Part shown: one piece after another, positions 35,613-44,587 of the stretch | Numbering within the stretch: position 1 is the first letter of the stretch | How the letters are laid out: every line of letters starts with the position of its first letter | Assembly: GCF_018403185.1 (NCBI RefSeq) | Contig: NZ_BOSE01000002.1 | Coordinates: 124,001-188,000 of the forward strand | Source of the DNA: Paenibacillus montaniterrae | GTDB taxonomy: Bacteria > Bacillota > Bacilli > Paenibacillales > Paenibacillaceae | Direction: 5' to 3' | Length of the DNA stretch: 64,000 nucleotides | Made by a program: the position numbers and the translations under genes | The notes under the pieces: generated by a model | What the model was told of the DNA's origin: nothing | Databases searched by the model: none | Seen by the model: the letters and a program-made list of their open reading frames with translations, nothing else

Positions 35613-36551
35613 TTACTCATTCATGAAAAACATGCCTGCCGCGCCCAACACGGCGATTTCCTTGCCAAGATTCGTACGGCGCAGCTCAACCTGCTTGCGC
35701 ATATCCGGCAATGCCCGCTGTTCGACGATCTGCTTCATGAGTACAAACAACAAATTTTCACTGCTCATCACTCCGCCGCCAAAAATAATTTGCGTCGGAT
35801 TAAACAAATGAATTAATGTCACAATGCCATTGCCCAAATAAAAGGCTGCCTGCTGCACTAGCTCCAGCGCGCCCAAATGTCCAGCATCTGCTTGCTCCAG
35901 CACCATTTTGCTGGTCCACGGCTCTTCCCGCTTCTCAAGCCGCTCGTTGGCAATATGCGCAAGCGCTGTGCCGGAGCTATAATTTTCAAGGCAACCGTAG
36001 TTACCGCAGCGGCAACGCTCTCCGCGAAGGTCTACGCTTATATGTCCAAATTCGCCTGCGCTGTCGGATATCCCTTGCAGAAGCTGACCATTGCTAATTA
36101 TTCCGGCTCCGACCCCTGTGCTTACCGTTACATAAATAAGATGCTTGGCCTGCTTTTGCGTACCCCATACGTATTCGGCCACTGCCGCCAGGTTTGCATC
36201 ATTGCCTAATATAACCGGAACTCCAAAGCGCTCCTGCAAAATCGCGCCAAGCTTGAAATTATGCCAGCCCAAATTCGCTGCATACACGATGCTTAGCTCG
36301 GCTGCATCAATCACTCCCGCAGAGCAAATTCCGATTCCTTTCAATTTTCCCGCTTCAGGCATGCCTGCAATTAACGACAGGATGCTTGCCTCAATTCGGC
36401 TAATGAAGTCCTCCACTCCCTGCTCCGGCAAGGTAGCAAACTGCTGCTGCTGGACGATTGTCCCGTTGCCCTGAACAAGCGCCAGCAGTGTTTTAGTTCC
36501 ACCTATATCAACGCCAATTGCATATTCATTTTGCTGGTCAAGCATTGTCAT
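35613..36551 (-). CDS. ROK-family sugar kinase, probable N-acetylglucosamine kinase
   Basis: A 312-residue ROK kinase. It shows the phosphate loop VDIGGTKTLLALV (about 14-26), the catalytic aspartate region ILGNDANLAAVAEYVWG and the zinc-binding GHISVDLRGERCRCGNYGCLENYSSG (H-x10-CxCGxxGC), so it belongs to the enzyme rather than regulator branch; no helix-turn-helix precedes it. Its place at the head of nagB-nagA suggests GlcNAc or glucose as substrate. In the scheme here it would phosphorylate GlcNAc released by NagZ. Confidence 0.85.
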   Translation of the reverse strand: MTMLDQQNEYAIGVDIGGTKTLLALVQGNGTIVQQQQFATLPEQGVEDFISRIEASILSLIAGMPEAGKLKGIGICSAGVIDAAELSIVYAANLGWHNFKLGAILQERFGVPVILGNDANLAAVAEYVWGTQKQAKHLIYVTVSTGVGAGIISNGQLLQGISDSAGEFGHISVDLRGERCRCGNYGCLENYSSGTALAHIANERLEKREEPWTSKMVLEQADAGHLGALELVQQAAFYLGNGIVTLIHLFNPTQIIFGGGVMSSENLLFVLMKQIVEQRALPDMRKQVELRRTNLGKEIAVLGAAGMFFMNE

Positions 36552-36576
36552 GCATCAAGCACGCCCTTTCTCTTAA

Positions 36577-36624
36577 GAAAATAATTTTCATAAATAATAT
36601 AACAATTTATTAAATAATTTTCAA
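36577..36624 (-). promoter_or_regulatory. Promoter and probable RpiR-type operators of the nag operon
   Basis: Minus-strand TTGAAA (36619-36624) and TATATT (36596-36601) with a 17-base spacer. The palindrome GAAAATAATTTTC (36577-36589) covers +1 to +13. A second half-palindrome, GAAAATTATTTA (36611-36622), overlaps the -35 element. A similar GAAATAAAATTTC occurs before murQ. Confidence 0.55.
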
Positions 36625-36704
36625 TAAATCATTTTTATTTGCGCCAAACATGGTAAAATAGAAATTGAGATAGGCATTCAATACGTCAGAGGAGGACGGC
36701 TGGC

Positions 36705-38096
36705 ATGAGCACACCACAATCAAATATTACGGTTTCTAACCACGCCTCGCGCGAGCAGCTAGAACGCATTTTTGACATTTTAGGCAACGTATTTTCAGTA
36801 GGACGCGCATTTTTCCAGGAACGATTGGACAACGAGCCAACCTATGATCCCGCCAATACATGGTTTGCCACAGTAGATGGCGTTATTGCCTCTACGGTAC
36901 AAATTTTCCCGATGCCGTTGCGCGCTGGTCAAGCCGTGCTGAAGGTAGGAGGCATGGGTAGTGTTGGTACAGACGAAAATTATCAGGGCAAAGGGCTCGC
37001 GTCTCGCATTCTTAGTGCGCAAACCGCGTGGATGGAGCAGCAGGGCTATCATTTAAGCATGCTGCTGGCGAGCAGACACAGCTTTTACTCTCGCTCCGGC
37101 TGGCAGCTGCTGCCTGAAACGATGCTTGTATTAAACAATAGCGCATATCAAGCTTCAAATGATACAGCATCAACACAAGCTTCAGCAGATACTGGTTCTG
37201 AAAAACTGGCACATATGCAGACGCAAGCTCCACTGCAAGCAAACGCTGCAGAAGGCTGCTCCATTACTCCTTTTTCCCTTGAACATATAGAGGAAATGAG
37301 CAAGCTTTATGACCGCTTTAATGCAAACCGCACGGGCAGCTATGTAAGAAACAAAACCTACTGGAACAGCCTGGTGAAATGGCCTACCTGGAAAGAAGCT
37401 GAATGCTTGCTGCTGTGGCAGCAAAACAAGCTGATCGCCTACGGCATTATTGCGCACACGAGCAATAAGCAGGCAATTTTGCGCGAATTTATATATGACC
37501 CGCAGCATGAAGCTGATGTAATGCCGCTTTTTGCAGCGCTTTGCGAGCTGCGAAAAGATGCGAAGCAAATTTTGGCGAAGCTGCCTGGCGATCATATGCT
37601 GTTTCCGCATTTTAAGGAGCAGGGCTCAGGCTCGATTGAGCTGAACGTGGCGATGTGGAAAATAATTGACGGCGCTGGCTTGTTTGATGTAATGCATGAG
37701 GAGCTGCAAAATCGCCTGCAAAGCAATCAAGCATTGTCCGAGCAAAGCTTCGAGCTGGGCTTGCAAACGGAAAAGCTTAGCATTCACTTCAGCTATGCCG
37801 ACAAGCAGCTGCAAATCACGGTTAGTGCTGACGAGTCACAGACTAGCATGGAGTCCAGCAGCAGCACTGACACTGACACTGACGCTTCGCTTAATGGGAT
37901 CACAGTGGATACAAGCGAAATCACGCTGATCAAATGGCTGCTTTACGGCTATCAAGCCGATGATGGTAAAGCCGTTGCTGCCAGTGACAGAGCAGGCTTT
38001 GATGCTGAATCCGATCTGGAAGAGAAAGCAGGTGCTATTCTACAGGCACTTTTCCCTGAGCAGCCATATGCTTTCTACATCACTGATTATTTTTGA
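36705..38096 (+). CDS. Eis-like GNAT-family N-acetyltransferase
   Basis: A 463-residue multi-domain acetyltransferase of the Eis type: an N-terminal GNAT domain (about 5-135, with the acetyl-CoA loop VGTDENYQGKGLASRIL), a second GNAT-like domain (about 185-320), and a sterol-carrier-like C-terminal region (about 335-463, with SIHFSYADKQLQITV). A serine/aspartate-rich insert near 385-400 is unusual. Substrate unknown, though its place between amino-sugar genes is suggestive. Divergent from the nag operon. The ribosome-binding site is GAGGAGG. Confidence 0.8.
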   Translation: MSTPQSNITVSNHASREQLERIFDILGNVFSVGRAFFQERLDNEPTYDPANTWFATVDGVIASTVQIFPMPLRAGQAVLKVGGMGSVGTDENYQGKGLASRILSAQTAWMEQQGYHLSMLLASRHSFYSRSGWQLLPETMLVLNNSAYQASNDTASTQASADTGSEKLAHMQTQAPLQANAAEGCSITPFSLEHIEEMSKLYDRFNANRTGSYVRNKTYWNSLVKWPTWKEAECLLLWQQNKLIAYGIIAHTSNKQAILREFIYDPQHEADVMPLFAALCELRKDAKQILAKLPGDHMLFPHFKEQGSGSIELNVAMWKIIDGAGLFDVMHEELQNRLQSNQALSEQSFELGLQTEKLSIHFSYADKQLQITVSADESQTSMESSSSTDTDTDASLNGITVDTSEITLIKWLLYGYQADDGKAVAASDRAGFDAESDLEEKAGAILQALFPEQPYAFYITDYF

Positions 38097-38115
38097 TCAA
38101 TTATTGTTAACGACA

Positions 38116-38168
38116 AAAAAGCCTCCAGCTCCGCTTGCTTGGCAAGTCGGAGCCCGGAGGCTCTATTT
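38116..38168 (+). terminator. Rho-independent terminator
   Basis: AAAAAGCCTCC and GGAGGCTCTATTTTT pair, with an inner GCTCCG/CGGAGC arm. Confidence 0.8.
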
Positions 38169-38436
38169 TTGAAGGCTCACATATTTTTGAACAAGCACAT
38201 TTCCGAACAATTACATTTCTGTACAATCATATTTTTAATGAAGCTACATAACGTTATTTCAGGTATTAGTCGCTTTTTGCAATGTAACGAATATGAGACA
38301 CGCTATATTATCATGTCCCTGCCAAAGCCAGCAATAACATGCGAATAACGTTATACAGATTCATTACAGCTAAAATAAGCAGCTGTGGTCGAAATAACGA
38401 TACACCGCTTCATTAGAATTGTACATTACACCTTCC
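38169..38436. other. Intergenic region without a recognised feature
   Basis: AT-rich sequence with two ATAACGTTAT-like stretches (near 38249 and 38346). I see no gene, terminator or family A/B repeat. Confidence 0.5.
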
Positions 38437-39363
38437 TTACAGCTCTCCTGCTTCGCTCAGCTTGGAAGCAGCAAGCAAAACAGCGCCATAGGCTGCATCC
38501 GCTAGCGGCAGCTTTAGCTCTGCCTTAGGATAATGCGCATGCAGCTGCCGCTCCAACGCTTGCTTGACGTATGGTGATTTTTGCAGCACGCTGCCAGCAA
38601 TTGCAATCGCACCGTCCTTCATGTCAAGTCGCTCCATTACTGGCACAAGCAGCTTAAACAGCTGTTCGCCGCTGCGCTTGGCAATTTCCAGTGCCTGCTG
38701 GTCGCCATGCTCGCAAGCAAAGGTCAAAATTGGAGCAAGCTTGGCGATATCCTTCTTTGTTGTTTGTTTATTGTAAACATAGCCAATCACTTCCTGAACA
38801 GTGCGCAACTGCAGCTGTTCATATACGAGACCTGGTATAATACTGCCGCTTAAGCGGCCATCCTCAGCCTGCACTAATGCAGAGAGCAAGTCGCGGCCAA
38901 TACTGTAGCCGCTGCCTTCATCATCGATCAAATGACCAAAGCCGCCCGTACGATGCTGTTGGCCTTGCTTGTTAACGCCAAAGCAGATCGAGCCTGTTCC
39001 CGCGATAACAATAATGCCCTCCAGCGCTTGCTGAGCCCCGTAGAGCGCTGTCTCCTGATCGCCCGTAATAGTCAGCTTTCCAGGATAGCCGTTATCTCTC
39101 ACCTGCTGCTGCAAAAAAGCGGAAACCTCAGGATTGCTAATGCCTGCTGCACCAATACAGATATGGGCAACAGCGTTAGGCGAGCCGCAAACCGTTTCGA
39201 TTTCGGCAAACATTTGTCTAAAGGACTCCGCTATAGCCAGCTTGTCGCCGCCGTTCACATTGATCGCCCCGGCGGTAAAGCGATGGATAATCTCAATATG
39301 CTCATTTGCAATCGTGACTGCTGTCTTCGTACCACCGCCGTCAATGCCAACAATGTAGCCCAT
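38437..39363 (-). CDS. BadF/BadG-family sugar kinase, possible MurNAc/GlcNAc kinase
   Basis: A 308-residue ASKHA kinase of the BadF/BadG/BcrA family. The phosphate loop is IGIDGGGTKTAVTIA-like (VGIDGGGTKT, about 4-13), followed by VIAGTGSICFG (about 127-137) and DDEGSGYSIGRDLL. The family includes human NAGK and Clostridium MurK, which phosphorylates both MurNAc and GlcNAc. Beside MurQ, an ABC importer, NagZ and NamZ, a MurK-like role (making MurNAc-6-phosphate without a PTS) is the best inference; GlcNAc or glucosamine are alternatives. Monocistronic between two repeat blocks. Confidence 0.8.
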   Translation of the reverse strand: MGYIVGIDGGGTKTAVTIANEHIEIIHRFTAGAINVNGGDKLAIAESFRQMFAEIETVCGSPNAVAHICIGAAGISNPEVSAFLQQQVRDNGYPGKLTITGDQETALYGAQQALEGIIVIAGTGSICFGVNKQGQQHRTGGFGHLIDDEGSGYSIGRDLLSALVQAEDGRLSGSIIPGLVYEQLQLRTVQEVIGYVYNKQTTKKDIAKLAPILTFACEHGDQQALEIAKRSGEQLFKLLVPVMERLDMKDGAIAIAGSVLQKSPYVKQALERQLHAHYPKAELKLPLADAAYGAVLLAASKLSEAGEL

Positions 39364-39392
39364 AATGGCTCCCTCCTGACTCGTTAATGTTG

Positions 39393-39522
39393 CAGTGCTC
39401 CGGAGCTAAGCATCCTACAGTCGCTTTTTAAATCGTAATGCTCCTTTATTTAATTTTTATAGGTTGCATTACGATGTTAAAGGCGACTCACTTCGTTTTC
39501 GGATGCTTTGCTCCTTCGCTGT
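39393..39522. repeat. Family B repeat
   Basis: GCTCCGGAGCTAAGCATCC to GGATGCTTTGCTCC, with the inner CGTAATGC/GCATTACG arms. It is 30 bases upstream of the BadF-type kinase start. Confidence 0.8.
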
Positions 39523-39591
39523 AGTTTTTTGTTTTGAGTGTACGCTACGAAGCGAGCTTAGTGTATCAAAGTCGAGATTTTAACGTCATTT

Positions 39592-39721
39592 CAGCGCTCC
39601 GGAGCTAAGCATCCTACAGTCGCTTTTTAAATCGCAATGCCTTTATTTAATTTTCATAGGTTGCATTACGATGTTAAAGGCGACTCACTTCGTTTTTCGG
39701 ATGCTTTGCTCCTTCGCTGTA
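39592..39721. repeat. Family B repeat
   Basis: Second copy, in the same orientation, 69 bases from the first and joined to a family A element. The inner arms CGCAATGC and GCATTACG carry one mismatch. Confidence 0.8.
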
Positions 39722-39730
39722 GTTATTTTG

Positions 39731-39916
39731 AGCAGGACCAAGAAGCTTGGACGCTAGTAGAAAACGAGGAGCTCAGTGAGGCAAAAGCTACGTGAGCACC
39801 TCAATTGTTTCCGCAGGAAACATACTTCGGAAGCATAATCTTTTCGGTAGCGTGACATATTCGCCGTCGAATACGCTACAACGCGCTACATCGTCATCAA
39901 AGTCGTGCTTTAGAAC
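39731..39916 (-). repeat. Family A repeat, downstream copy of the nagZ pair
   Basis: Minus-strand sense from GTTCTAAAGCACGACTTTG to TTGGTCCTG. A 20-base insertion-like segment (near 39803-39822) lies in the centre. Confidence 0.75.
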
Positions 39917-39933
39917 ATTCTCTTTCAAAAAAA

Positions 39934-40101
39934 GTTTAAAAATTCGGCTTTCAGGACCAAGAAGATAGCATGAAGCTAGGGAATGAGGAGCGCAGCGTAC
40001 GGTTTTGGTACGTGAGCACCGCAGGCTCCCGATGAATGCTATATTCGACGTCGACTATGCTACAACGCAATTACATCGTCATCAAAGTCGAGCTTTAGAA
40101 C
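39934..40101 (-). repeat. Family A repeat overlapping the nagZ stop codon
   Basis: The terminus GTTCTAAAGCTCGACTTTG supplies the TAA of nagZ (40095-40097). The element then runs to GGTCCTGAAAGCC, GAATTTTTAAAC. Confidence 0.85.
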
Positions 40102-41672
40102 ATCCTCTTAATTGGGAGTTTGGCTGTTGTTTGATGCATACCTTTTAACACCGGCAACAGTGAATCAAACGCCTCTGCGGAATACTCTAACAAGGCGAGG
40201 CTGCCGTGTGCACCTTCGATTAAGGCCAGGTCATACGGTCTGCCTAGTGCGACAAGTGTTGTCTGTATGCCTTTGTCGATCAGCTGCTTGGCAAGTGCGA
40301 GCTGGCCTTTGTTTTCTCTCGCGTTGAACAAGCCAAGCACGACGTGTTCGCCGGCCGCTACGTTTGCAATGCAAGCCTCAATCTGTGCTTGATCCGGATC
40401 AATCGCAACCGCCTGATGCTTTACCCCGAGCCTTTGCCCGATATATTGCGCAAAGCTTAGCTCATCGTTGACGCTGCTGGAGGCCATGTCGGAGCGATAG
40501 GCATAGGTTCCGATAATGTGCACAGTGCTATCCTGCTCAGCAATTGGAGTCAGCTCCCCTTGCACGAGACAAATGGTCTCGCTTCTCATCAGCGCATTTG
40601 CAGCGCGATGGGCAGTCGAGCCAACAAGCTCAAAGCGTGGCGGCTCGACTTTGGCGTACTCAGCTTTATAAGCCAATATTTTGCGCACCGCCTCGTCAAT
40701 GATTGCTTCCTCCAGCTCTCCAGCTGCAACGGCCGCTTCTATTTCGCGCACCGCTTCGATTACCAACGAAGGCGTATGACTAATAAAGATGAGATCGACG
40801 CCTGCTTTAATCGCGCCCACTGCACCTTTAGCTGTGCCGTAAAAGCGTTTGATCGCATCCATTTCCAAACAATCCGAAATTACTAACCCTTTATACTGCA
40901 AACGATTTTTTAACAGCTCGGTAATGATCGTCCGCGACATCGTAGCTGGTACGTTTAACATCTCTATCTGAGGAAATAAAATATGAGCGCTCATAATTGC
41001 CTGCGCCCCTTGCTCAATTGCCGCCTTGAACGGAAGCAGCTCCAGCTGCTCAAGCTCCTCCAGCGTCTTATTGATCGTAGGCAAGCCGATATGGGAATCA
41101 ACGCTCGTATCGCCATGGCCAGGAAAATGCTTCAGCGAGGAAAGCACGCCGCCATCAAGCAAACCGCGCATCATCGCAATGCCGTATTCCGCCACCGTTT
41201 CAGCGGTATCGCCGTAGGAGCGAACATTGATGACCGGGTTGAGCGGATTGTTGTTAATATCCATCACAGGCGCAAGATTGAAGTTTATGCCGAGCGCCTT
41301 AAGCTCTCTTGCTGTTATTCTGCCAGCAGCATAGGCATTTTCCGCTCTTCCTGTTGAAGCAATCGCCATAGCACCAGGAATATTGGTAGCATCCTTAGGC
41401 ATCCGTGTGACACGGCCGCCCTCCTGATCGATCGTTATAAAGCCGGCAACTCCGGTATGAGCAACAAACTGCTGCTGCAGCTCGGCAACGAGCGCGCCAA
41501 GCTGATGCTTATCGGCGATATTATGCGAAAACAAAATACAGTTGCCGATGCTGTAATGCTCTATCAATTCCTTCATTTCCTGCGACAGCTCCAGCGTTGG
41601 AAAGCCTGTAACGATCATCTGTCCGATTTTTTGCCGCAAGCTCATTTGTTCAACTGTTTTCACTTGTCCCAT
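40095..41672 (-). CDS. nagZ: Beta-N-acetylhexosaminidase, glycoside hydrolase family 3
   Basis: NagZ releases GlcNAc from GlcNAc-MurNAc compounds. The 525-residue protein has the GH3 motifs GFITIDQEGGRVTRM and KHFPGHGDTSVDSH (181-194), the histidine/aspartate general-acid dyad of NagZ enzymes, and the nucleophile Asp267 in GLVISDCLEMDAI. A second C-terminal domain of about 170 residues is present, as in Bacillus NagZ. Unlike that secreted enzyme there is no signal peptide, so it should act in the cytoplasm. It is eight bases downstream of namZ and is the last gene of the murQ operon. Confidence 0.93.
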   Translation of the reverse strand: MGQVKTVEQMSLRQKIGQMIVTGFPTLELSQEMKELIEHYSIGNCILFSHNIADKHQLGALVAELQQQFVAHTGVAGFITIDQEGGRVTRMPKDATNIPGAMAIASTGRAENAYAAGRITARELKALGINFNLAPVMDINNNPLNPVINVRSYGDTAETVAEYGIAMMRGLLDGGVLSSLKHFPGHGDTSVDSHIGLPTINKTLEELEQLELLPFKAAIEQGAQAIMSAHILFPQIEMLNVPATMSRTIITELLKNRLQYKGLVISDCLEMDAIKRFYGTAKGAVGAIKAGVDLIFISHTPSLVIEAVREIEAAVAAGELEEAIIDEAVRKILAYKAEYAKVEPPRFELVGSTAHRAANALMRSETICLVQGELTPIAEQDSTVHIIGTYAYRSDMASSSVNDELSFAQYIGQRLGVKHQAVAIDPDQAQIEACIANVAAGEHVVLGLFNARENKGQLALAKQLIDKGIQTTLVALGRPYDLALIEGAHGSLALLEYSAEAFDSLLPVLKGMHQTTAKLPIKRMF

Positions 41673-41680
41673 TCACCGCC

Positions 41681-42823
41681 TTACGTATATAAATGATACT
41701 GCTGCTTTATGCCAGCAAACTTTTCGCTTTCCTCTGCAAACTGCTCGAGTAGCTTGCCCGCTTCCACCTGCGGCTCACGGTATATACTATCCCCTGCAAG
41801 CAAATCGATAAATGGCCGCGAGCCTTCCTTAATCGGCGGCAGAAATGCAAATTGCTCATACATATCGCGAATTGCAAACAACAGCTGCACGCCGATCTCC
41901 AGCGGCTTAATCCGCTGCGCATCAAGCACATAAAGCTGAACACCGCCGCATAGCTCGCCTGCATGCTTCGAGGCGCTTGGCTTAAAATGAACAGGTCGGA
42001 AACGCACGCCGTCAAGCTGCTTGGCGTTCATCACCTGCGCGAGCTGCTCGGCATTGATGTAAGGCGCGCCGATCATTTCAAATGGAAAGGTCGTACCGCG
42101 GCCCTCCGAGCAATTGGTCCCTTCAAACAAGCAGGTGCCCGTGTACAGCAATGCTGTTTCGTAGCGCGGCATGCCAAGCGACGGATGCACCCAGATCAAG
42201 CCGGTATCAGGAAAATGCATCTTGCGCTGCCAGCCTTCTAGCCGCACCACATGGAGCTCGGCATTCCACTGCTGCTGATCATTGGCCATCGTTGCGATCT
42301 CGCCCGCGGTCAAGCCGTATCTCACCGCCAGCTCATAATTGCCGACAAAGGATTGATAGCCCGGCTTCAATATATTTCCTTCAACAGTTGTACCGTCAAG
42401 CGGATTGACGCGGTCCAATACGACAAACGGAATCCTCGCCTTGGCGCAATCCTCAAGCGCATACAGCATCGTATAAATGAATGTATAATACCGCACGCCT
42501 ACATCTTGAATGTCATATACGATAATATCAACCTGCTCCAGCATTTGCGGCGTTAATCGCTTCGAATCCTTGCGATACAGGCTGTAAACCGGCACGCCTG
42601 TTTGCGGATCTGTATACGTATCAACGATCGCCCCTGCATCAAGATCTCCCCGCACGCCATGCTCAGGCGAAAACATTGCCGCCAAATGAAAATGCTCATG
42701 CAAGATTGAAATCGTCGATTGGAAGTCGCGAGCAAGACCGGTTGGCGCAGTAATTAAGCCTACTCGCTTGTTTTGCAGAATATGCTTGTATTTCAGTATC
42801 GAATCAATGCCGTTTAGCACCAT
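41681..42823 (-). CDS. namZ: Exo-beta-N-acetylmuramidase NamZ (DUF1343, GH171)
   Basis: NamZ (YbbC in Bacillus subtilis) removes MurNAc from the non-reducing end of peptidoglycan fragments. The 380-residue protein has the family core KRVGLITAPTGLARDF, FSPEHGVRGDLDAGA, YDIQDVGVRYYTFIYTM, VLDRVNPLDG and FEGTNCSEGRGTTFPFE. The N terminus (MVLNGIDSILKYK) is not a signal peptide, whereas the Bacillus enzyme is exported. It lies between the PIG-L-like gene and nagZ in one operon. The ribosome-binding site is AGGAGGG. Confidence 0.9.
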   Translation of the reverse strand: MVLNGIDSILKYKHILQNKRVGLITAPTGLARDFQSTISILHEHFHLAAMFSPEHGVRGDLDAGAIVDTYTDPQTGVPVYSLYRKDSKRLTPQMLEQVDIIVYDIQDVGVRYYTFIYTMLYALEDCAKARIPFVVLDRVNPLDGTTVEGNILKPGYQSFVGNYELAVRYGLTAGEIATMANDQQQWNAELHVVRLEGWQRKMHFPDTGLIWVHPSLGMPRYETALLYTGTCLFEGTNCSEGRGTTFPFEMIGAPYINAEQLAQVMNAKQLDGVRFRPVHFKPSASKHAGELCGGVQLYVLDAQRIKPLEIGVQLLFAIRDMYEQFAFLPPIKEGSRPFIDLLAGDSIYREPQVEAGKLLEQFAEESEKFAGIKQQYHLYT

Positions 42824-42876
42824 TGTCCTTGCCCTCCTGGATGATGGAATGGTCCATAAGTCAATGTTTCAAGCAT

Positions 42877-43584
42877 TTACCACAGCGACGATTGACGCAG
42901 CTTCATCGTTTCAGGAGCGACCATAAATGCTTCGGCATAGCTCTTTCTAGCCTCGCAGCCGCGCACGACGGCAAGCGCCTTGTAGTAATCCATATATTTG
43001 AACGATTTGCTGTTTGTTACGAACCAGTGCTTGCCAAGCGCTTCAATCCATAAATCAAAGGCAGCCTGATCAAAATCTACATAAACATACGGAACAAATT
43101 CAACCGCATCCTCCCAGTTTTCCGAATAGTACAATCTTGCCGCAAAATGGTTGGGCAGCTCGCGCTCAAAGGTTGGCAGCGAGGCATAGTAGCGCGCATC
43201 GTTAACGATATGATGCGTAAGCGCATGATCCTTGTGCATGCTGTTTTTCCAGTGTGTAATAATAATGTTCGGCTTAACGCGGCGGATGACATCGCAAACC
43301 TCGAAGCGAACCTGCTCATTGTCGGGAATTTCTCCGTCCTGGTAGTCGAAGACAATCGCTTCACCGCCAAGCATTTCGGCAAACACATTAGCCTCCGCAA
43401 CCTTTTGCTTGCGGTACTCCGCCATATCCTGTCCGGCCGGAACACCTCGCTCGCCTGCAGTAAGCGCCAAGGTGACGATTTTATCTCCCTTCAAGCTGTG
43501 GCTGGCAAGCACGCCTCCTGAAGCGAGCTCAACATCTCCTACATGAGCTCCGACTGCTAGAATTGTTAGTTTCTCGTTAGACAT
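42877..43584 (-). CDS. PIG-L-family protein with an altered active-site motif
   Basis: A 235-residue LmbE/PIG-L fold protein; active members are zinc-dependent N-deacetylases of GlcNAc-containing compounds. The usual AHPDDxE motif reads AHVGDVE (residues 13-19): the zinc ligands His14 and Asp17 are kept, but the aspartate that acts as general base in MshB-type enzymes is Gly16. The downstream HKDHALTHH motif is intact. It overlaps the GNAT gene by eight bases and lies in the muropeptide operon. An amino-sugar substrate is likely, but deacetylase activity is in doubt. Confidence 0.85.
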   Translation of the reverse strand: MSNEKLTILAVGAHVGDVELASGGVLASHSLKGDKIVTLALTAGERGVPAGQDMAEYRKQKVAEANVFAEMLGGEAIVFDYQDGEIPDNEQVRFEVCDVIRRVKPNIIITHWKNSMHKDHALTHHIVNDARYYASLPTFERELPNHFAARLYYSENWEDAVEFVPYVYVDFDQAAFDLWIEALGKHWFVTNSKSFKYMDYYKALAVVRGCEARKSYAEAFMVAPETMKLRQSSLW

Positions 43585-44554
43585 TTGTCTCTAGCTCCTT
43601 TCGCAATATTGCAAATTGTTTCTCCGTTTTGAAGCCAGCCTTTTCATAAATGCGAAGTGCTGGATTGTTTTCTCCTGTAAAAAGCGTAATATAGTCGCAA
43701 TTTGCTTCCTGAAACGCCTCAACCATGCGGAAAAATAATACGCTGCCCAACCCGTGCCCCTCATGGGCCGGGTGTACGCCCACGCCGCAGAAAAACGCGC
43801 GTCCGTTCTCCTGCCTAATAATCGGACCTGCAAAGCCGACACATGCCCCCTCATAAACAGCAACAGGCAAGGGAACTCCTTGCTCTGCATAGCGAGCGAC
43901 ATCTGTTATCCACTGCGGATTTTGCAGTCCCTCCAGCATTTCCGCAAGTCCAGCATGCTGCGCGGCATTATAGCGAACAACGCTGTAGCCTTTTTGCTTG
44001 GCCTGCTCTTCCTTGCCTAGAATCGATTCCGGAATTTCAAAGCTTCCCAGCTGCAAATGCATGCCGCACTGTGTTGCGCGATCCGCGTAGCCTCTGGCAA
44101 GCAGCCGCTCATAAAGCGGCATCGCCCGATCAATGCCCGGTGCGTTGTTATGCTCATGTCCAGGCGCGCTTGGCATCGTCCAAATTAATTTGACCGGATT
44201 GAAAAACAACACCTCAGCTTGCACTTTGCCCAGCTCGGCAAATCTCGCTTCCAGCCGCTCAATCATGGCGTCCATCTGCTCGGCTGAAGCATTCTCGTTC
44301 ATGATTACGGTTGTAATGTAGCCAGCAAGCTCGCCGAGCGGCAAATCATCACCTGTGCAGCCTGCCGCAAAGCCTACCACCCGATCTTCCTCTACCGCAA
44401 CAAAGGTGCAGGCAGCATCATAATAGCGCTGATCGATAAAGGTCGAGTAAAATTCCTCTTCTGTTAGCGGCTTGTAATGAAACTTGGTCGCTTGCTCATT
44501 CCATAGCGCCGCAGCTTGCTTCGTATCTGACGCTATAAATGGTCTTACTTCCAT
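43577..44554 (-). CDS. Two-domain GNAT-family N-acetyltransferase
   Basis: A 325-residue protein with two GNAT domains. The N-terminal one (about 1-150) looks degenerate. The C-terminal one (about 175-320) has the acetyl-CoA loop VGVHPAHEGHGLGSVLFFRM and LFTGENNPALRIYEKAGFK. It lies between anmK and the PIG-L-like gene in the recycling operon. Acetylation of an amino sugar freed from de-N-acetylated peptidoglycan is a possible role; the sequence does not show it. Ribosome-binding site AGGAGGCG. Confidence 0.8.
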   Translation of the reverse strand: MEVRPFIASDTKQAAALWNEQATKFHYKPLTEEEFYSTFIDQRYYDAACTFVAVEEDRVVGFAAGCTGDDLPLGELAGYITTVIMNENASAEQMDAMIERLEARFAELGKVQAEVLFFNPVKLIWTMPSAPGHEHNNAPGIDRAMPLYERLLARGYADRATQCGMHLQLGSFEIPESILGKEEQAKQKGYSVVRYNAAQHAGLAEMLEGLQNPQWITDVARYAEQGVPLPVAVYEGACVGFAGPIIRQENGRAFFCGVGVHPAHEGHGLGSVLFFRMVEAFQEANCDYITLFTGENNPALRIYEKAGFKTEKQFAILRKELETNV

Positions 44555-44587
44555 GCTCGTCGCCTCCTAATCGTGGATTTAAGCGGT

